Below, piece by piece: positions 1 through 6,599 of a stretch of 7,519 nucleotides of DNA. Every line of letters begins with the position of its first letter. Within the stretch, counting starts at the first letter, position 1. The notes under the pieces are model-generated. The model ran no database searches, was not told the DNA's origin, and was given only the letters and a program-made list of their open reading frames with translations. A program made the position numbers and the translations under genes. This DNA comes from Waddlia sp964635295 (GTDB lineage Bacteria > Chlamydiota > Chlamydiia > Chlamydiales > Waddliaceae): contig CAZWOB010000093.1 in NCBI GenBank assembly GCA_964635295.1, forward strand, positions 1 to 7,519, read 5' to 3'.

Positions 1-3000
1 TGACAGTACCCGTTGCGTCAGCAGGGTCTGCGTCAGCGGATGGGTGAGAATCGGCAGTTTCAATGATGGCGCCTGTCTGAGCTCCACTATCAATGACCGG
101 AGCGTCGTTTGTTCCCGTGATTGTGATGACAACGTCTTGTGTATCTGTGCCGCCGTTGCCATCGTCGATTTCGATAGTGAAGGTGATTTCAACAGTTTCA
201 CCTTGTGCAAGGAAATCAATTTCTGAGTTTGGTACGGAATATGTCCAGTCTACAGAACCTGATCCGTCAGGATTGTCAGTGACTGAAGATAATGATAAAT
301 TGTTTAGCAGGGCATTTTCTTGTGCAGCGGTTAGAGAGACTGTGCTGTCTGAAATGCTGGATGCAAAGATGGAAGCAGTTGGCACGTCTCCTAAATCTTG
401 ATCATCGAATGTAATGGTGCCGGTTGCGTCAGCAGGGTCAGCATCATCGGATGGATGAGAGTCAGCAGTTTCAGTGATGTCGCCTGTCTGAGCTCCGCTA
501 TCGATGACCGGATCTTCATTGATGTCCTGGACTTGAATAAAGATCTCTTTTTCAAAAGTTAAGCCAGATTGGTCAGTGGTTCTAACCGTAATAGGAACAG
601 GATTTTCAAGGAGAGCTTCAAAATTTAAGTTTTGTGCGTCATCAATGATAAGCTGAGAACCCACGATCGAGAAGATATTAGAATCGTCTTCAACTAAAGT
701 GTATGTGTGGGAATCGCTGGGATTATTTTGGTCAGTGCTAGTAAGGTCTCCAACGACTGTCCCGTTTGGCGTATTTTCATCAACACTTGAGTTGCTGATA
801 TCAATATCTGTTGGAGCAAATTCATCGTTCTCGATTGTACCAACGGCGTCACCATCAACGATTTCACTGTTTCCTAAATTGTCTGTAATGGTCGTTTTCT
901 CAATGGTGACGTTGAAGGTCTCGTCATTCTCGGCTTCGATATCTCCATTGATCGTAATCGAGATCGTTCCCTCCGTTTGTCCTGCCTCAATTAACAAAGT
1001 GGATGAAACGGGGTCATAATCGTTATCTGCGACTGTTGCTGTACCATCACTGGTAAAATAGGAGAGTAAGATGTCTTCAATATGCGGCTTTGAGAGAGTA
1101 ATGGTAAATTCGAGAGTTTGCTCCCCTGAATCACCTTCGACAATACTTGCGTCAGAAATCGTAATATCAGGAAGGTTTTCGACAGGAATGGGATTCGAAG
1201 GGCTTGAATCAGATAAATGAACGTCAAAGTCTTCAACGGAAAAATTAGCTGTAGCAATGTTATCAATACTTGAGGAGTCTGCCAAGCCTGTGTCCACCAA
1301 CACATTAAATCGTAGAGTAACGGATTCTCCTGTCCCAAGGGTACCCCCATTGCTGGCTGAGGCGCCATTTCCTAGGAATGCCACAAGAGTATTGTTGGTA
1401 AATTCTCCCAAGTCGTCACCGACAAGGTCTGTGGCCATAACAAAACCGCTGCCATTATCGATTTCCAATGTTTCGGAGAGATAAGTGACGTAATCGGGGA
1501 TTTGGTCTGTGAAGACTATATTTGTCGCGTCCAAATTACCAACGTTGGTAATTTCAATCTCGTATTGCAGGATATCACCTTCATAGACATTTGAATCTGA
1601 ATGCGGAGTAAGGTTTGTAAAGTCTTTTGTGATTTCCAAGTCAGCTGTTCCGCTTTCAATAGAAAAGGTAACGACACCAAGGGTGAAATTATCACCAGAA
1701 GTTTCTACTCTTAAAATGGAAGAAGTCTGCTCGTTCGTTAATTTATCGGAAATATCGACGATATCGATATCAAAACCGTAAGTATTCGGTGTGTTTGGGT
1801 CTCGATCGGTGACAGCTTGCCCAAGGTCCGAAATCGTGCTGTTAAAAAAGTTGTTGCTGGGGTTTTCGCTATTGGAGAGTGATTCAAAATTTCCGGATAC
1901 TCCATCCTTGATGGACAAAGAGTCTCCTGTTATCCCTATATCTCCCTCATAAGTGACTACTCCTGCCTCGGCGTTCACAGGTCCTGTGTTCGGCGTTACA
2001 AAGCCTGAAATGTTAATGTCAAAAGAGTTGTCTTGATTCGTATCGAGAAAACCATCGTATACGTTTAGAGAACGGACGGGCAGAGAGTCATTTTCAATAA
2101 CGACGACAAGCGACCAGCCTGAAAGTGTGTTTAGACCAGTAGATGATTGAATGTTGCCGACAAAATAATCTCCAGATCCCGCATCAGAGACAATGGAGGT
2201 AACATCAGCAAATGCCTGGTAACGAAACCCATTGTCATCAATGGTGTAGGGAGCGATGTCAGATACGATCGTTGTATAAGAAGTGTCATCTGGCGACCTG
2301 AACAACACGGTGTCAAGTGCATTGATATCGATGGGATCATCACCTCCGCTAGATACTTCGATTTCTGCTCCCCAGTACAGTCCTGCGAAAAGGATATTAG
2401 AATTTGCGGGAATGATTAAATTTGCACTGGTCGAGTTAAAGGTTGCACTGTCGTTGTCAATATCAGTATAGATTTGGAATACGTTGTTATTGTTATCAGC
2501 TGTTCCGATTCCATTACTTTTCAAATTCGTATTACCAATAATTTCAATGTCCCCGCTTGCGATGGTGTTGAAACGGAGGTCGAAATCGGAAGATCCTTGC
2601 TCGTCCGTAAGGATGTTGCCAACACCTATTGCATCTGCAATTGTCGCGTTCACAGGATTGTCCAGCTCAACAGTGAACGATTCATCGTTTTCCACATTAA
2701 AGTCGCCATTGATCTCGACCAGGATAGTCTTTGATGTTTCTCCGGGGTCAAAAGTCAATGTTCCGGACTCTGACTCATAATCATTATTACCTGTTGTCGC
2801 TGACCCGTTTGATGTGTCATAATCCACTTCAATAGTCTCAGTACTGGAATGGGAAAGTGTCACTTCAAACTCCATGAACTTCGATCCATCGTTACCTTCT
2901 GTTATGGACTGATCTGAAATCGAAATTTCTGGCGGTCCCGAAGTCATCATCGTGCTGAATTGTGGAGCAAAGGCTTGAATCTCGGATGATTGTGATTGAT

Positions 3001-3943
3001 TTGAAGATTGAAGGGGTTGGGTTGTGGCGGGGTTGATCACAACAAGGAACGAATACGAATCGCTTTCAAGTTTCGTGACAGTTGAGTGATTGACAAACAG
3101 CTCGTCAATGCCGCTAAAGCTGTCGACCGAATCGATGTTGATAAACGCATAGGTTTCATTTGTCGACTCTTCGCCAGTATCCTCAATGCTGTCAGAGATG
3201 AGGTCCATGCCTGAATCCAAACCGGATTCGATCACTTCTATTTCAGTTGAAGAGTCAGAGTCCCATTTGGTAAGAACAAATTGATCGATTTCAATTGAGG
3301 AATCTTCAAAGAGGCCAACCATGGATTCTGGGTCCGGAGTTGCAATCATAATCACAGGATGAGAAGGGTCTGAAGGTGTGGCAAATGACAATTTTTCAAT
3401 TGTCACTTCGTGTGTCGTTGTGCCGCCATCCTGGTGGCGGATCACAAAATTCAGAGAAATACCGTCTTCTTGATTGCTGATCAATTGGGCCGATTCAATA
3501 TCAATGCCGCTGCCGGTTTGATCGACAAGTTCAAGTCCGGAACCTGTGTTCTCATAGAGGAGAAGATGGGTTTTTTCCCTTTCTGGACCTGGATCGCTTT
3601 CCTGCTCATCTGTAATAGAAGGGGGGCTTTCAGACGGATCGCTATTTTCTGATGAAGATCCATCCCCATTTTCCGCATCTTTAAGGGAATTTAATCCTTC
3701 GACGATCTGCTGATGGATCGCTTCCTGCTCAGCCTCTGTCAGATCGGAAAAATCTTGCGGGATATCTCCTGTTGTTTGATCAATATGCTCGACAGATTCA
3801 GCCACTCCGTCAACTATATCTGGTGATGGGGCGCTTCCTGAATCTTGAGTGGCGATAACTGCAAGATCTACTGCTATAGCTGCATCTAATACAATTCTTT
3901 GTTCTAGTTTAATAAATCCAAGTTTATTTCTAGATAAAGCCAT
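1..3943 (-). CDS. Giant multidomain calcium-binding adhesin, N-terminal part (C-terminus beyond left edge)
   Basis: The frame is open without a stop from ATG 3943 to the left edge, giving 1314 visible residues. The start is supported by AGGAG 8 bases upstream. No classical signal peptide is visible. Residues 13-22 read LEQRIVLDAA, matching the LEPR-XLL type of N-terminal motif seen in very large bacterial exoproteins. Order seen: acidic Ser/Glu/Asp-rich linker (about 50-125), uncharacterised region (125-336), Calx-beta (337-447), a module I cannot name (about 450-766), DUF11 (767-890), Calx-beta (926-1037), cadherin-like (1044-1144, with DENTPNGTVVG), and VCBS-type repeats (1145-1281, then a partial copy from 1282). 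I saw no cysteine, and Asp/Glu/Ser/Thr/Asn dominate. Such proteins are usually exported by type I secretion through a C-terminal signal, and the repeats fold with Ca2+. Adhesion is inferred from architecture. The C-terminal secretion signal, any RTX repeats and the transporter genes would lie outside the window. Confidence 0.9.
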   Translation of the reverse strand, partial: MALSRNKLGFIKLEQRIVLDAAIAVDLAVIATQDSGSAPSPDIVDGVAESVEHIDQTTGDIPQDFSDLTEAEQEAIHQQIVEGLNSLKDAENGDGSSSENSDPSESPPSITDEQESDPGPEREKTHLLLYENTGSGLELVDQTGSGIDIESAQLISNQEDGISLNFVIRHQDGGTTTHEVTIEKLSFATPSDPSHPVIMIATPDPESMVGLFEDSSIEIDQFVLTKWDSDSSTEIEVIESGLDSGMDLISDSIEDTGEESTNETYAFINIDSVDSFSGIDELFVNHSTVTKLESDSYSFLVVINPATTQPLQSSNQSQSSEIQAFAPQFSTMMTSGPPEISISDQSITEGNDGSKFMEFEVTLSHSSTETIEVDYDTSNGSATTGNNDYESESGTLTFDPGETSKTILVEINGDFNVENDESFTVELDNPVNATIADAIGVGNILTDEQGSSDFDLRFNTIASGDIEIIGNTNLKSNGIGTADNNNNVFQIYTDIDNDSATFNSTSANLIIPANSNILFAGLYWGAEIEVSSGGDDPIDINALDTVLFRSPDDTSYTTIVSDIAPYTIDDNGFRYQAFADVTSIVSDAGSGDYFVGNIQSSTGLNTLSGWSLVVVIENDSLPVRSLNVYDGFLDTNQDNSFDINISGFVTPNTGPVNAEAGVVTYEGDIGITGDSLSIKDGVSGNFESLSNSENPSNNFFNSTISDLGQAVTDRDPNTPNTYGFDIDIVDISDKLTNEQTSSILRVETSGDNFTLGVVTFSIESGTADLEITKDFTNLTPHSDSNVYEGDILQYEIEITNVGNLDATNIVFTDQIPDYVTYLSETLEIDNGSGFVMATDLVGDDLGEFTNNTLVAFLGNGASASNGGTLGTGESVTLRFNVLVDTGLADSSSIDNIATANFSVEDFDVHLSDSSPSNPIPVENLPDITISDASIVEGDSGEQTLEFTITLSKPHIEDILLSYFTSDGTATVADNDYDPVSSTLLIEAGQTEGTISITINGDIEAENDETFNVTIEKTTITDNLGNSEIVDGDAVGTIENDEFAPTDIDISNSSVDENTPNGTVVGDLTSTDQNNPSDSHTYTLVEDDSNIFSIVGSQLIIDDAQNLNFEALLENPVPITVRTTDQSGLTFEKEIFIQVQDINEDPVIDSGAQTGDITETADSHPSDDADPADATGTITFDDQDLGDVPTASIFASSISDSTVSLTAAQENALLNNLSLSSVTDNPDGSGSVDWTYSVPNSEIDFLAQGETVEITFTIEIDDGNGGTDTQDVVITITGTNDAPVIDSGAQTGAIIETADSHPSADADPADATGTV
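12..511 (-). repeat. VCBS-type tandem repeat, 411-base (137-residue) period
   Basis: Bases 12-100 and 423-511 align without gaps and agree at 79 of 89 positions by eye. The offset is exactly 411 bases, or 137 codons, so the frame is kept. In protein the unit begins near DPVIDSGAQTG or APVIDSGAQTG and ends with DGNGGTDTQ...VVITITGTND, the signature of VCBS/cadherin-like repeats in RTX-type adhesins. One full unit (residues 1145-1281) and the first 33 residues of the next are visible. The array probably continues past the left edge. The high DNA identity points to recent duplication or gene conversion. Confidence 0.85.
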
Positions 3944-4054
3944 TTTATTAACTCCTATAATTCCCTAATTATAATTATACTATATTTATGTTAAAAAATA
4001 CATATTATAGTAAAATAATTATTTTAATTGATTGTCTTATAGTAAATTAATGCC
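3944..4054 (-). promoter_or_regulatory. AT-rich promoter region of the giant adhesin gene
   Basis: This non-coding stretch between the stop of the 322-residue membrane protein and the adhesin start is extremely AT-rich. A perfect TATAAT lies at 3979-3974 (minus strand), preceded by G, about 30 bases before the start codon. A second TATAAT lies at 4009-4004. Neither has a good -35 hexamer at 17 bases, so the choice of promoter is uncertain. The direct repeat TTATAGTAAA (plus strand) occurs at 4005-4014 and 4037-4046, a spacing of 32 bases or about three helical turns. The Shine-Dalgarno AGGAG is at 3956-3952. Confidence 0.4.
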
Positions 4055-4072
4055 AACTTTTTAATAAAAGTT
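4055..4072 (-). terminator. Weak AT-rich hairpin over the stop codon of the 322-residue gene
   Basis: AACTTTT at 4055-4061 and AAAAGTT at 4066-4072 form a perfect 7-bp stem with a 4-base loop. The hairpin covers the stop codon at 4061-4063. It has one G-C pair and no U-tract after it in the direction of transcription, so it is at best a weak terminator or a 3'-end protecting structure. Read-through into the adhesin gene is possible. Confidence 0.25.
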
Positions 4073-5029
4073 ATTATAGATGTTTTTACAAAGTGAGAGT
4101 GCGTGTTTTGTAAGAATGGCGGATGCGATAACTACTGTAGGGATAGAACATAGATAAGTGGCAGATAATAGAGATCCTAAGCAGATGGCTGCCAGTGTGT
4201 TGATTGTAAGAACTGTTAATTTACGTTTTATTAAAGAACGAATTTCCATCAGGTCCTGGTTGATTTCTCCAGTATTGGATTTTTTAGACTGTAAATCACA
4301 CAGGAGTTTTTTCATTTGAGCAACGATTTTTTTGTCAGTACGTCTGGTAAGAATGTTTAATTGTCGCGTACGAGCACTCAAATGAGAAGTTGGATTCGAT
4401 CCCTTTTTTCCTTCGATCAACAGCTCAAGTTGCCTCCTTAGCTTTGGTAAGGACTCTTGGTCAATAGAATCTGGAAGTTGATGTAAGATCATTCCAAGTT
4501 GTACAGAGTCGTAAATTCCTCTTATCGAACTATAGCCTAGTAATACCAGTACGACAGGCAAGGAGATCAGGCTGAAGACCGAGATGACTGGAAGAGCTCC
4601 TAATTTGGCGAGTGCATTAGAAAAGGTGATGATGGAGTCCATTAGATCGAGAGGATTGATGATAAGGGAAATACAGCTTGTGATGATCCCCTCAAGGTCA
4701 TTTAGGTTTACATGGTGTATGAGTGTTTTAACATTCCCCGGGTAGCGGCTTAACGTAAAAAGAGCACTAACCATGGCGGAAAGTCCCATGGCAGAAAAGA
4801 CTTTAAGCATTTTAGGACTGAATTTTGGAATATAATGTGCGGTAATCTGAACCCCTCTACGCGTGATCTGCAATGCAGGATTGACATAGATCCAGATTTG
4901 ATCCCGATAATATTGAAAAGCTTGTATTGTATGGTTGTGAATCCGTGATAGGTCACGACGACTATCCTTAAGAAACGAATGAAAAGCGGGATTTGTAAAG
5001 TTGTTATCTAATGTTAATAGAGCGTTCAT
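4061..5029 (-). CDS. Hypothetical multi-pass membrane protein, likely target of the BlaI-type repressor
   Basis: I do not recognise a family for this 322-residue protein. ATG 5029 is well supported by GGAGG 7 bases upstream. The N-terminal ~70 residues are soluble and rich in His, Tyr and Arg. Hydrophobic stretches follow at about 76-94, 112-128 and 145-168. A basic, Lys/Arg-rich and probably helical cytoplasmic stretch covers roughly 190-270. The end is a two-lobed hydrophobic hairpin (about 271-291 and 293-309) with a very short turn, finishing in KNIYNNFY. There is no signal peptide and no catalytic motif I can name. The two-lobed hairpin resembles the general layout of chlamydial inclusion-membrane proteins, but that pattern is not specific. 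It lies downstream of the BlaI-M56 pair, 79 bases after the M56 stop. A BlaI/MecI-type operator stands in its upstream region, so it is probably repressed by that regulator. Confidence 0.85.
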   Translation of the reverse strand: MNALLTLDNNFTNPAFHSFLKDSRRDLSRIHNHTIQAFQYYRDQIWIYVNPALQITRRGVQITAHYIPKFSPKMLKVFSAMGLSAMVSALFTLSRYPGNVKTLIHHVNLNDLEGIITSCISLIINPLDLMDSIITFSNALAKLGALPVISVFSLISLPVVLVLLGYSSIRGIYDSVQLGMILHQLPDSIDQESLPKLRRQLELLIEGKKGSNPTSHLSARTRQLNILTRRTDKKIVAQMKKLLCDLQSKKSNTGEINQDLMEIRSLIKRKLTVLTINTLAAICLGSLLSATYLCSIPTVVIASAILTKHALSLCKNIYNNFY

Positions 5030-5032
5030 TCT

Positions 5033-5048
5033 TGTACCTCCGTGTACA
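5033..5048 (-). promoter_or_regulatory. Short inverted repeat flanking the Shine-Dalgarno of the 322-residue gene
   Basis: On the minus strand TGTAC (5048-5044) and GTACA (5037-5033) are complementary and enclose six bases. The Shine-Dalgarno GGAGG (5041-5037) lies in the loop and the first base of the 3' arm. Five base pairs around a 6-base loop would be a weak structure that could modulate translation. It may be chance. Confidence 0.25.
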
Positions 5049-5055
5049 GTTTAAT

Positions 5056-5071
5056 TACTACATGTGTAGTA
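5056..5071 (-). promoter_or_regulatory. BlaI/MecI-type operator in front of the 322-residue membrane protein gene
   Basis: The sequence TACTACA-TG-TGTAGTA is a perfect 7-bp inverted repeat with a 2-base centre. After one mismatched pair, two further pairs extend it (AA at 5053-5054 with TT at 5073-5074). The core TACA-N2-TGTA is the known recognition motif of BlaI and MecI repressors of Gram-positive bacteria, and the outer CT/AG bases also resemble the staphylococcal mec operator. It lies 27-42 bases upstream of the start codon, where it would overlap or abut a promoter. A BlaI/MecI-family repressor is encoded about 1 kb upstream. I cannot assign clear -35 and -10 boxes here; TTAACC at 5095-5090 is a possible -35. 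Confidence 0.7.
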
Positions 5072-5108
5072 TTTTTGTGCATGAATATTGGTTAATAAGC
5101 GTTTTGGA

Positions 5109-6122
5109 TTAACAGATGTTGTATCCAATCACTAGCGATGACATGAACATCAAAGCTGCTGCCAGACAAGTGCTAAAAATGGGGGGCTTCCTTGCGGGAA
5201 GCATCGTCAGTCGAAACCGCTCCATCAGGTTCTCTTTTCCTGAAAGATAGAAACGATCAGTAAACGCAGGACAGTTTTCAGGTAAATGGATCTGTTCTCT
5301 CAACGATTTTTTAAGCGCTGAAGCGAGATCGAATCCGTTGATATCGTAGGAATTGATGGAGTAATCGCAGGCAAGCTCCTGGTCGTGTTCAACCGCTTTA
5401 AACCAGCGTTTCAAAGGGATCCACCAACAGAGAGCGGCAACGAGCTGGCAAAAGAACCGGCTTGCTGAATCACTCCATTTCAGGTGCTCCAGCTCATGAC
5501 TGAGCACAGCTTCAAACTCTTCTTGAGAAAGGACTTCTAAAAGGCTCTGTGGAAGTACGATCACATTGCCAAATCCTGCAAATGGTGCTGTCGCTGATCT
5601 GGATGAGACCAACGCGCATTTGTACCTGCTTAAAGCTTGAGCGAGTTTCAAATTGTGCACGGGTCTCAGTATAGGTGTCGCACAGGTTAAAATCTTCCTG
5701 AAGCTCATCCATGATTTAAGGTACTGTCTGGAAAACAGGAATAGACGTATCGCTGAAATCCCGATGAAAAATGCGATGAAAATTTGATGGGCATGAACGG
5801 GAATGTTCTGGAAGACCTTTCCCATGAGAGTGTCAACTTCGTTTGCACATCCGCACATTTTATTCGATATATATCTTTGTAAAGGATGAGCGCATCCGAA
5901 TATGTTTGCATTGATCAGCATCCATTTTTTTGACCATAACAAGGTCAACGGATCTATCATGAGTTTTAATGGCAACAGGAGACGCGCTGTTGCGCGAAAT
6001 CGGTAATCGTTGATTCGGAAAAACTTAAAGGAGGCTTCAATAATGATCGACAAAATGAGGCATATATAGATCGAACTGGCCGCATATTGGATTAACTGAT
6101 TGGATAGGGCGACACTACTCAT
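5109..6122 (-). CDS. M56-family (BlaR1/MecR1-type) membrane zinc metallopeptidase lacking a sensor domain
   Basis: A 337-residue integral membrane protease that probably relays an envelope signal by cleaving, or triggering cleavage of, its partner repressor. The zinc site HELEH is at 209-213 inside EAVLSHELEHLKWSD. The downstream ELACD (249-253) supplies the usual third ligand, Glu249. The preceding APFAGFGNVIVLPQSLL (179-195) is the family's conserved substrate-groove strand. Hydrophobic segments lie near 10-30, 112-130, 222-238 and 315-335. The protein ends two residues after its last segment's YN, so the extracellular penicillin-binding domain that brings BlaR1 to nearly 600 residues is absent. 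ATG 6122 has AGGAG 5 bases upstream and overlaps the repressor's 3' end by 8 bases, implying translational coupling. The ligand or stress sensed is unknown. Family assignment is firm; a beta-lactam response is not supported. Confidence 0.93.
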   Translation of the reverse strand: MSSVALSNQLIQYAASSIYICLILSIIIEASFKFFRINDYRFRATARLLLPLKLMIDPLTLLWSKKWMLINANIFGCAHPLQRYISNKMCGCANEVDTLMGKVFQNIPVHAHQIFIAFFIGISAIRLFLFSRQYLKSWMSFRKILTCATPILRPVHNLKLAQALSRYKCALVSSRSATAPFAGFGNVIVLPQSLLEVLSQEEFEAVLSHELEHLKWSDSASRFFCQLVAALCWWIPLKRWFKAVEHDQELACDYSINSYDINGFDLASALKKSLREQIHLPENCPAFTDRFYLSGKENLMERFRLTMLPARKPPIFSTCLAAALMFMSSLVIGYNIC

Positions 6123-6277
6123 GCTTTCTCCTTTTCTTAGCCTCGGCGATCATTTTTTCAACGTCTTCTAAATCGTCCAATGTCAGGTCCTCAGCTTCAT
6201 TAATCAGGTGCGTGACAACATTTGCTGTTGTTAACCCAAAGAGCTTCGATCTGAATTTTTTGATAAGGGACTCAGGT
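6115..6277 (-). CDS. BlaI/MecI/CopY-family transcriptional repressor, C-terminal fragment (5' end lost in the N gap)
   Basis: Only the last 53 residues are readable, from PESLIKKF to KKRRKHE, ending at TAG 6117-6115. The part SKLFGLTTANVVTHLINEAE, then a leucine/acidic stretch centred on DDLEDVEKMI, matches the C-terminal dimerisation helices of BlaI/MecI repressors. These dimers bind TACA/TGTA palindromes and are inactivated by proteolysis driven by the M56 partner. The N-terminal winged helix is not visible. Family members have about 120-130 residues, so about 70 residues (over 200 bases) are missing. That is more than the 100 N allow, so either the gap length is a placeholder or the gene is truncated. 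The 8-base overlap with the M56 gene, in the repressor-then-protease order, strengthens the assignment. Confidence 0.8.
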
Positions 6278-6377
6278 NNNNNNNNNNNNNNNNNNNNNNN
6301 NNNNNNNNNNNNNNNNNNNNNNNNNNNNNNNNNNNNNNNNNNNNNNNNNNNNNNNNNNNNNNNNNNNNNNNNNNNNN
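6278..6377. other. Assembly gap of exactly 100 N
   Basis: A run of 100 unknown bases, the conventional placeholder for a scaffold join of unknown size. It cuts the repressor gene at its 5' side. About 12 bases separate its other edge from the yidD stop. The repressor's start, its promoter, any auto-operator and possibly further genes are hidden here. The yidD side and the repressor side should not be assumed to be adjacent. Confidence 0.97.
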
Positions 6378-6389
6378 GAAAGAATAAAA

Positions 6390-6599
6390 TCAGGGAACAG
6401 GGTCATGACCACCGGGATGGCGGGGATGGCACTTGACCAATCTTTTGATCGTCAGCCATGAACCCTTGATCGCACCGTGCTTGAAGAGCGCTTCTTTTCC
6501 ATATTCCGAACAAGAGGGGGAGAATCGGCAGTTTTGGCCGATCAAAGGCCTTATGCACAACTGATAGACAGTGATGAAAAAGACGAGCAAATGCCTCAT
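6390..6599 (-). CDS. yidD: Membrane protein insertion efficiency factor YidD
   Basis: A small 69-residue protein of the YidD/UPF0161 family, which helps YidC and the Sec machinery insert inner-membrane proteins. The length is normal. The N-terminus (about 3-18) is an amphipathic to hydrophobic membrane-associating helix. The family signature is complete: CIRPLIG, CRFSPSCSEYG with both conserved cysteines, HGAIKG, KR, CHPRHPGG and the final HDPVP. ATG 6599 overlaps the upstream stop codon (ATGA), and no clear Shine-Dalgarno precedes it, so translation is probably coupled to the DUF155 gene. In many bacteria yidD sits in the rnpA-yidC cluster; here it does not. The gene ends shortly before the assembly gap and no terminator can be seen. 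Confidence 0.97.
   Translation of the reverse strand: MRHLLVFFITVYQLCIRPLIGQNCRFSPSCSEYGKEALFKHGAIKGSWLTIKRLVKCHPRHPGGHDPVP

Noticed and set aside
93..401. Plus-strand open frames opposite the adhesin (for example 93-401, 699-1019, 2474-2780)
   Set aside because: They are antisense shadows of the Ser/Asp/Thr-rich repeat gene. They have no family resemblance, no convincing ribosome sites, and lie inside an uninterrupted 1314-codon minus-strand frame.
12..511. A CRISPR array or mobile-element repeat
   Set aside because: The repeated units are coding, in frame, 411 bases long and match VCBS-type protein repeats.
3990..4015. A second BlaI-type operator before the adhesin (ATACATATTATAGTA)
   Set aside because: It contains TACA but no TGTA at the 2-base spacing, so it does not fit TACA-N2-TGTA. 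The AT-rich context makes partial matches common.
5109..6277. A beta-lactam resistance locus
   Set aside because: The M56 protein lacks the penicillin-binding sensor domain, and no beta-lactamase or PBP gene is in the window.
6212..6436. A plus-strand open frame spanning the N gap
   Set aside because: It is open only because N codons cannot be read as stops. The minus strand carries the repressor and yidD here.
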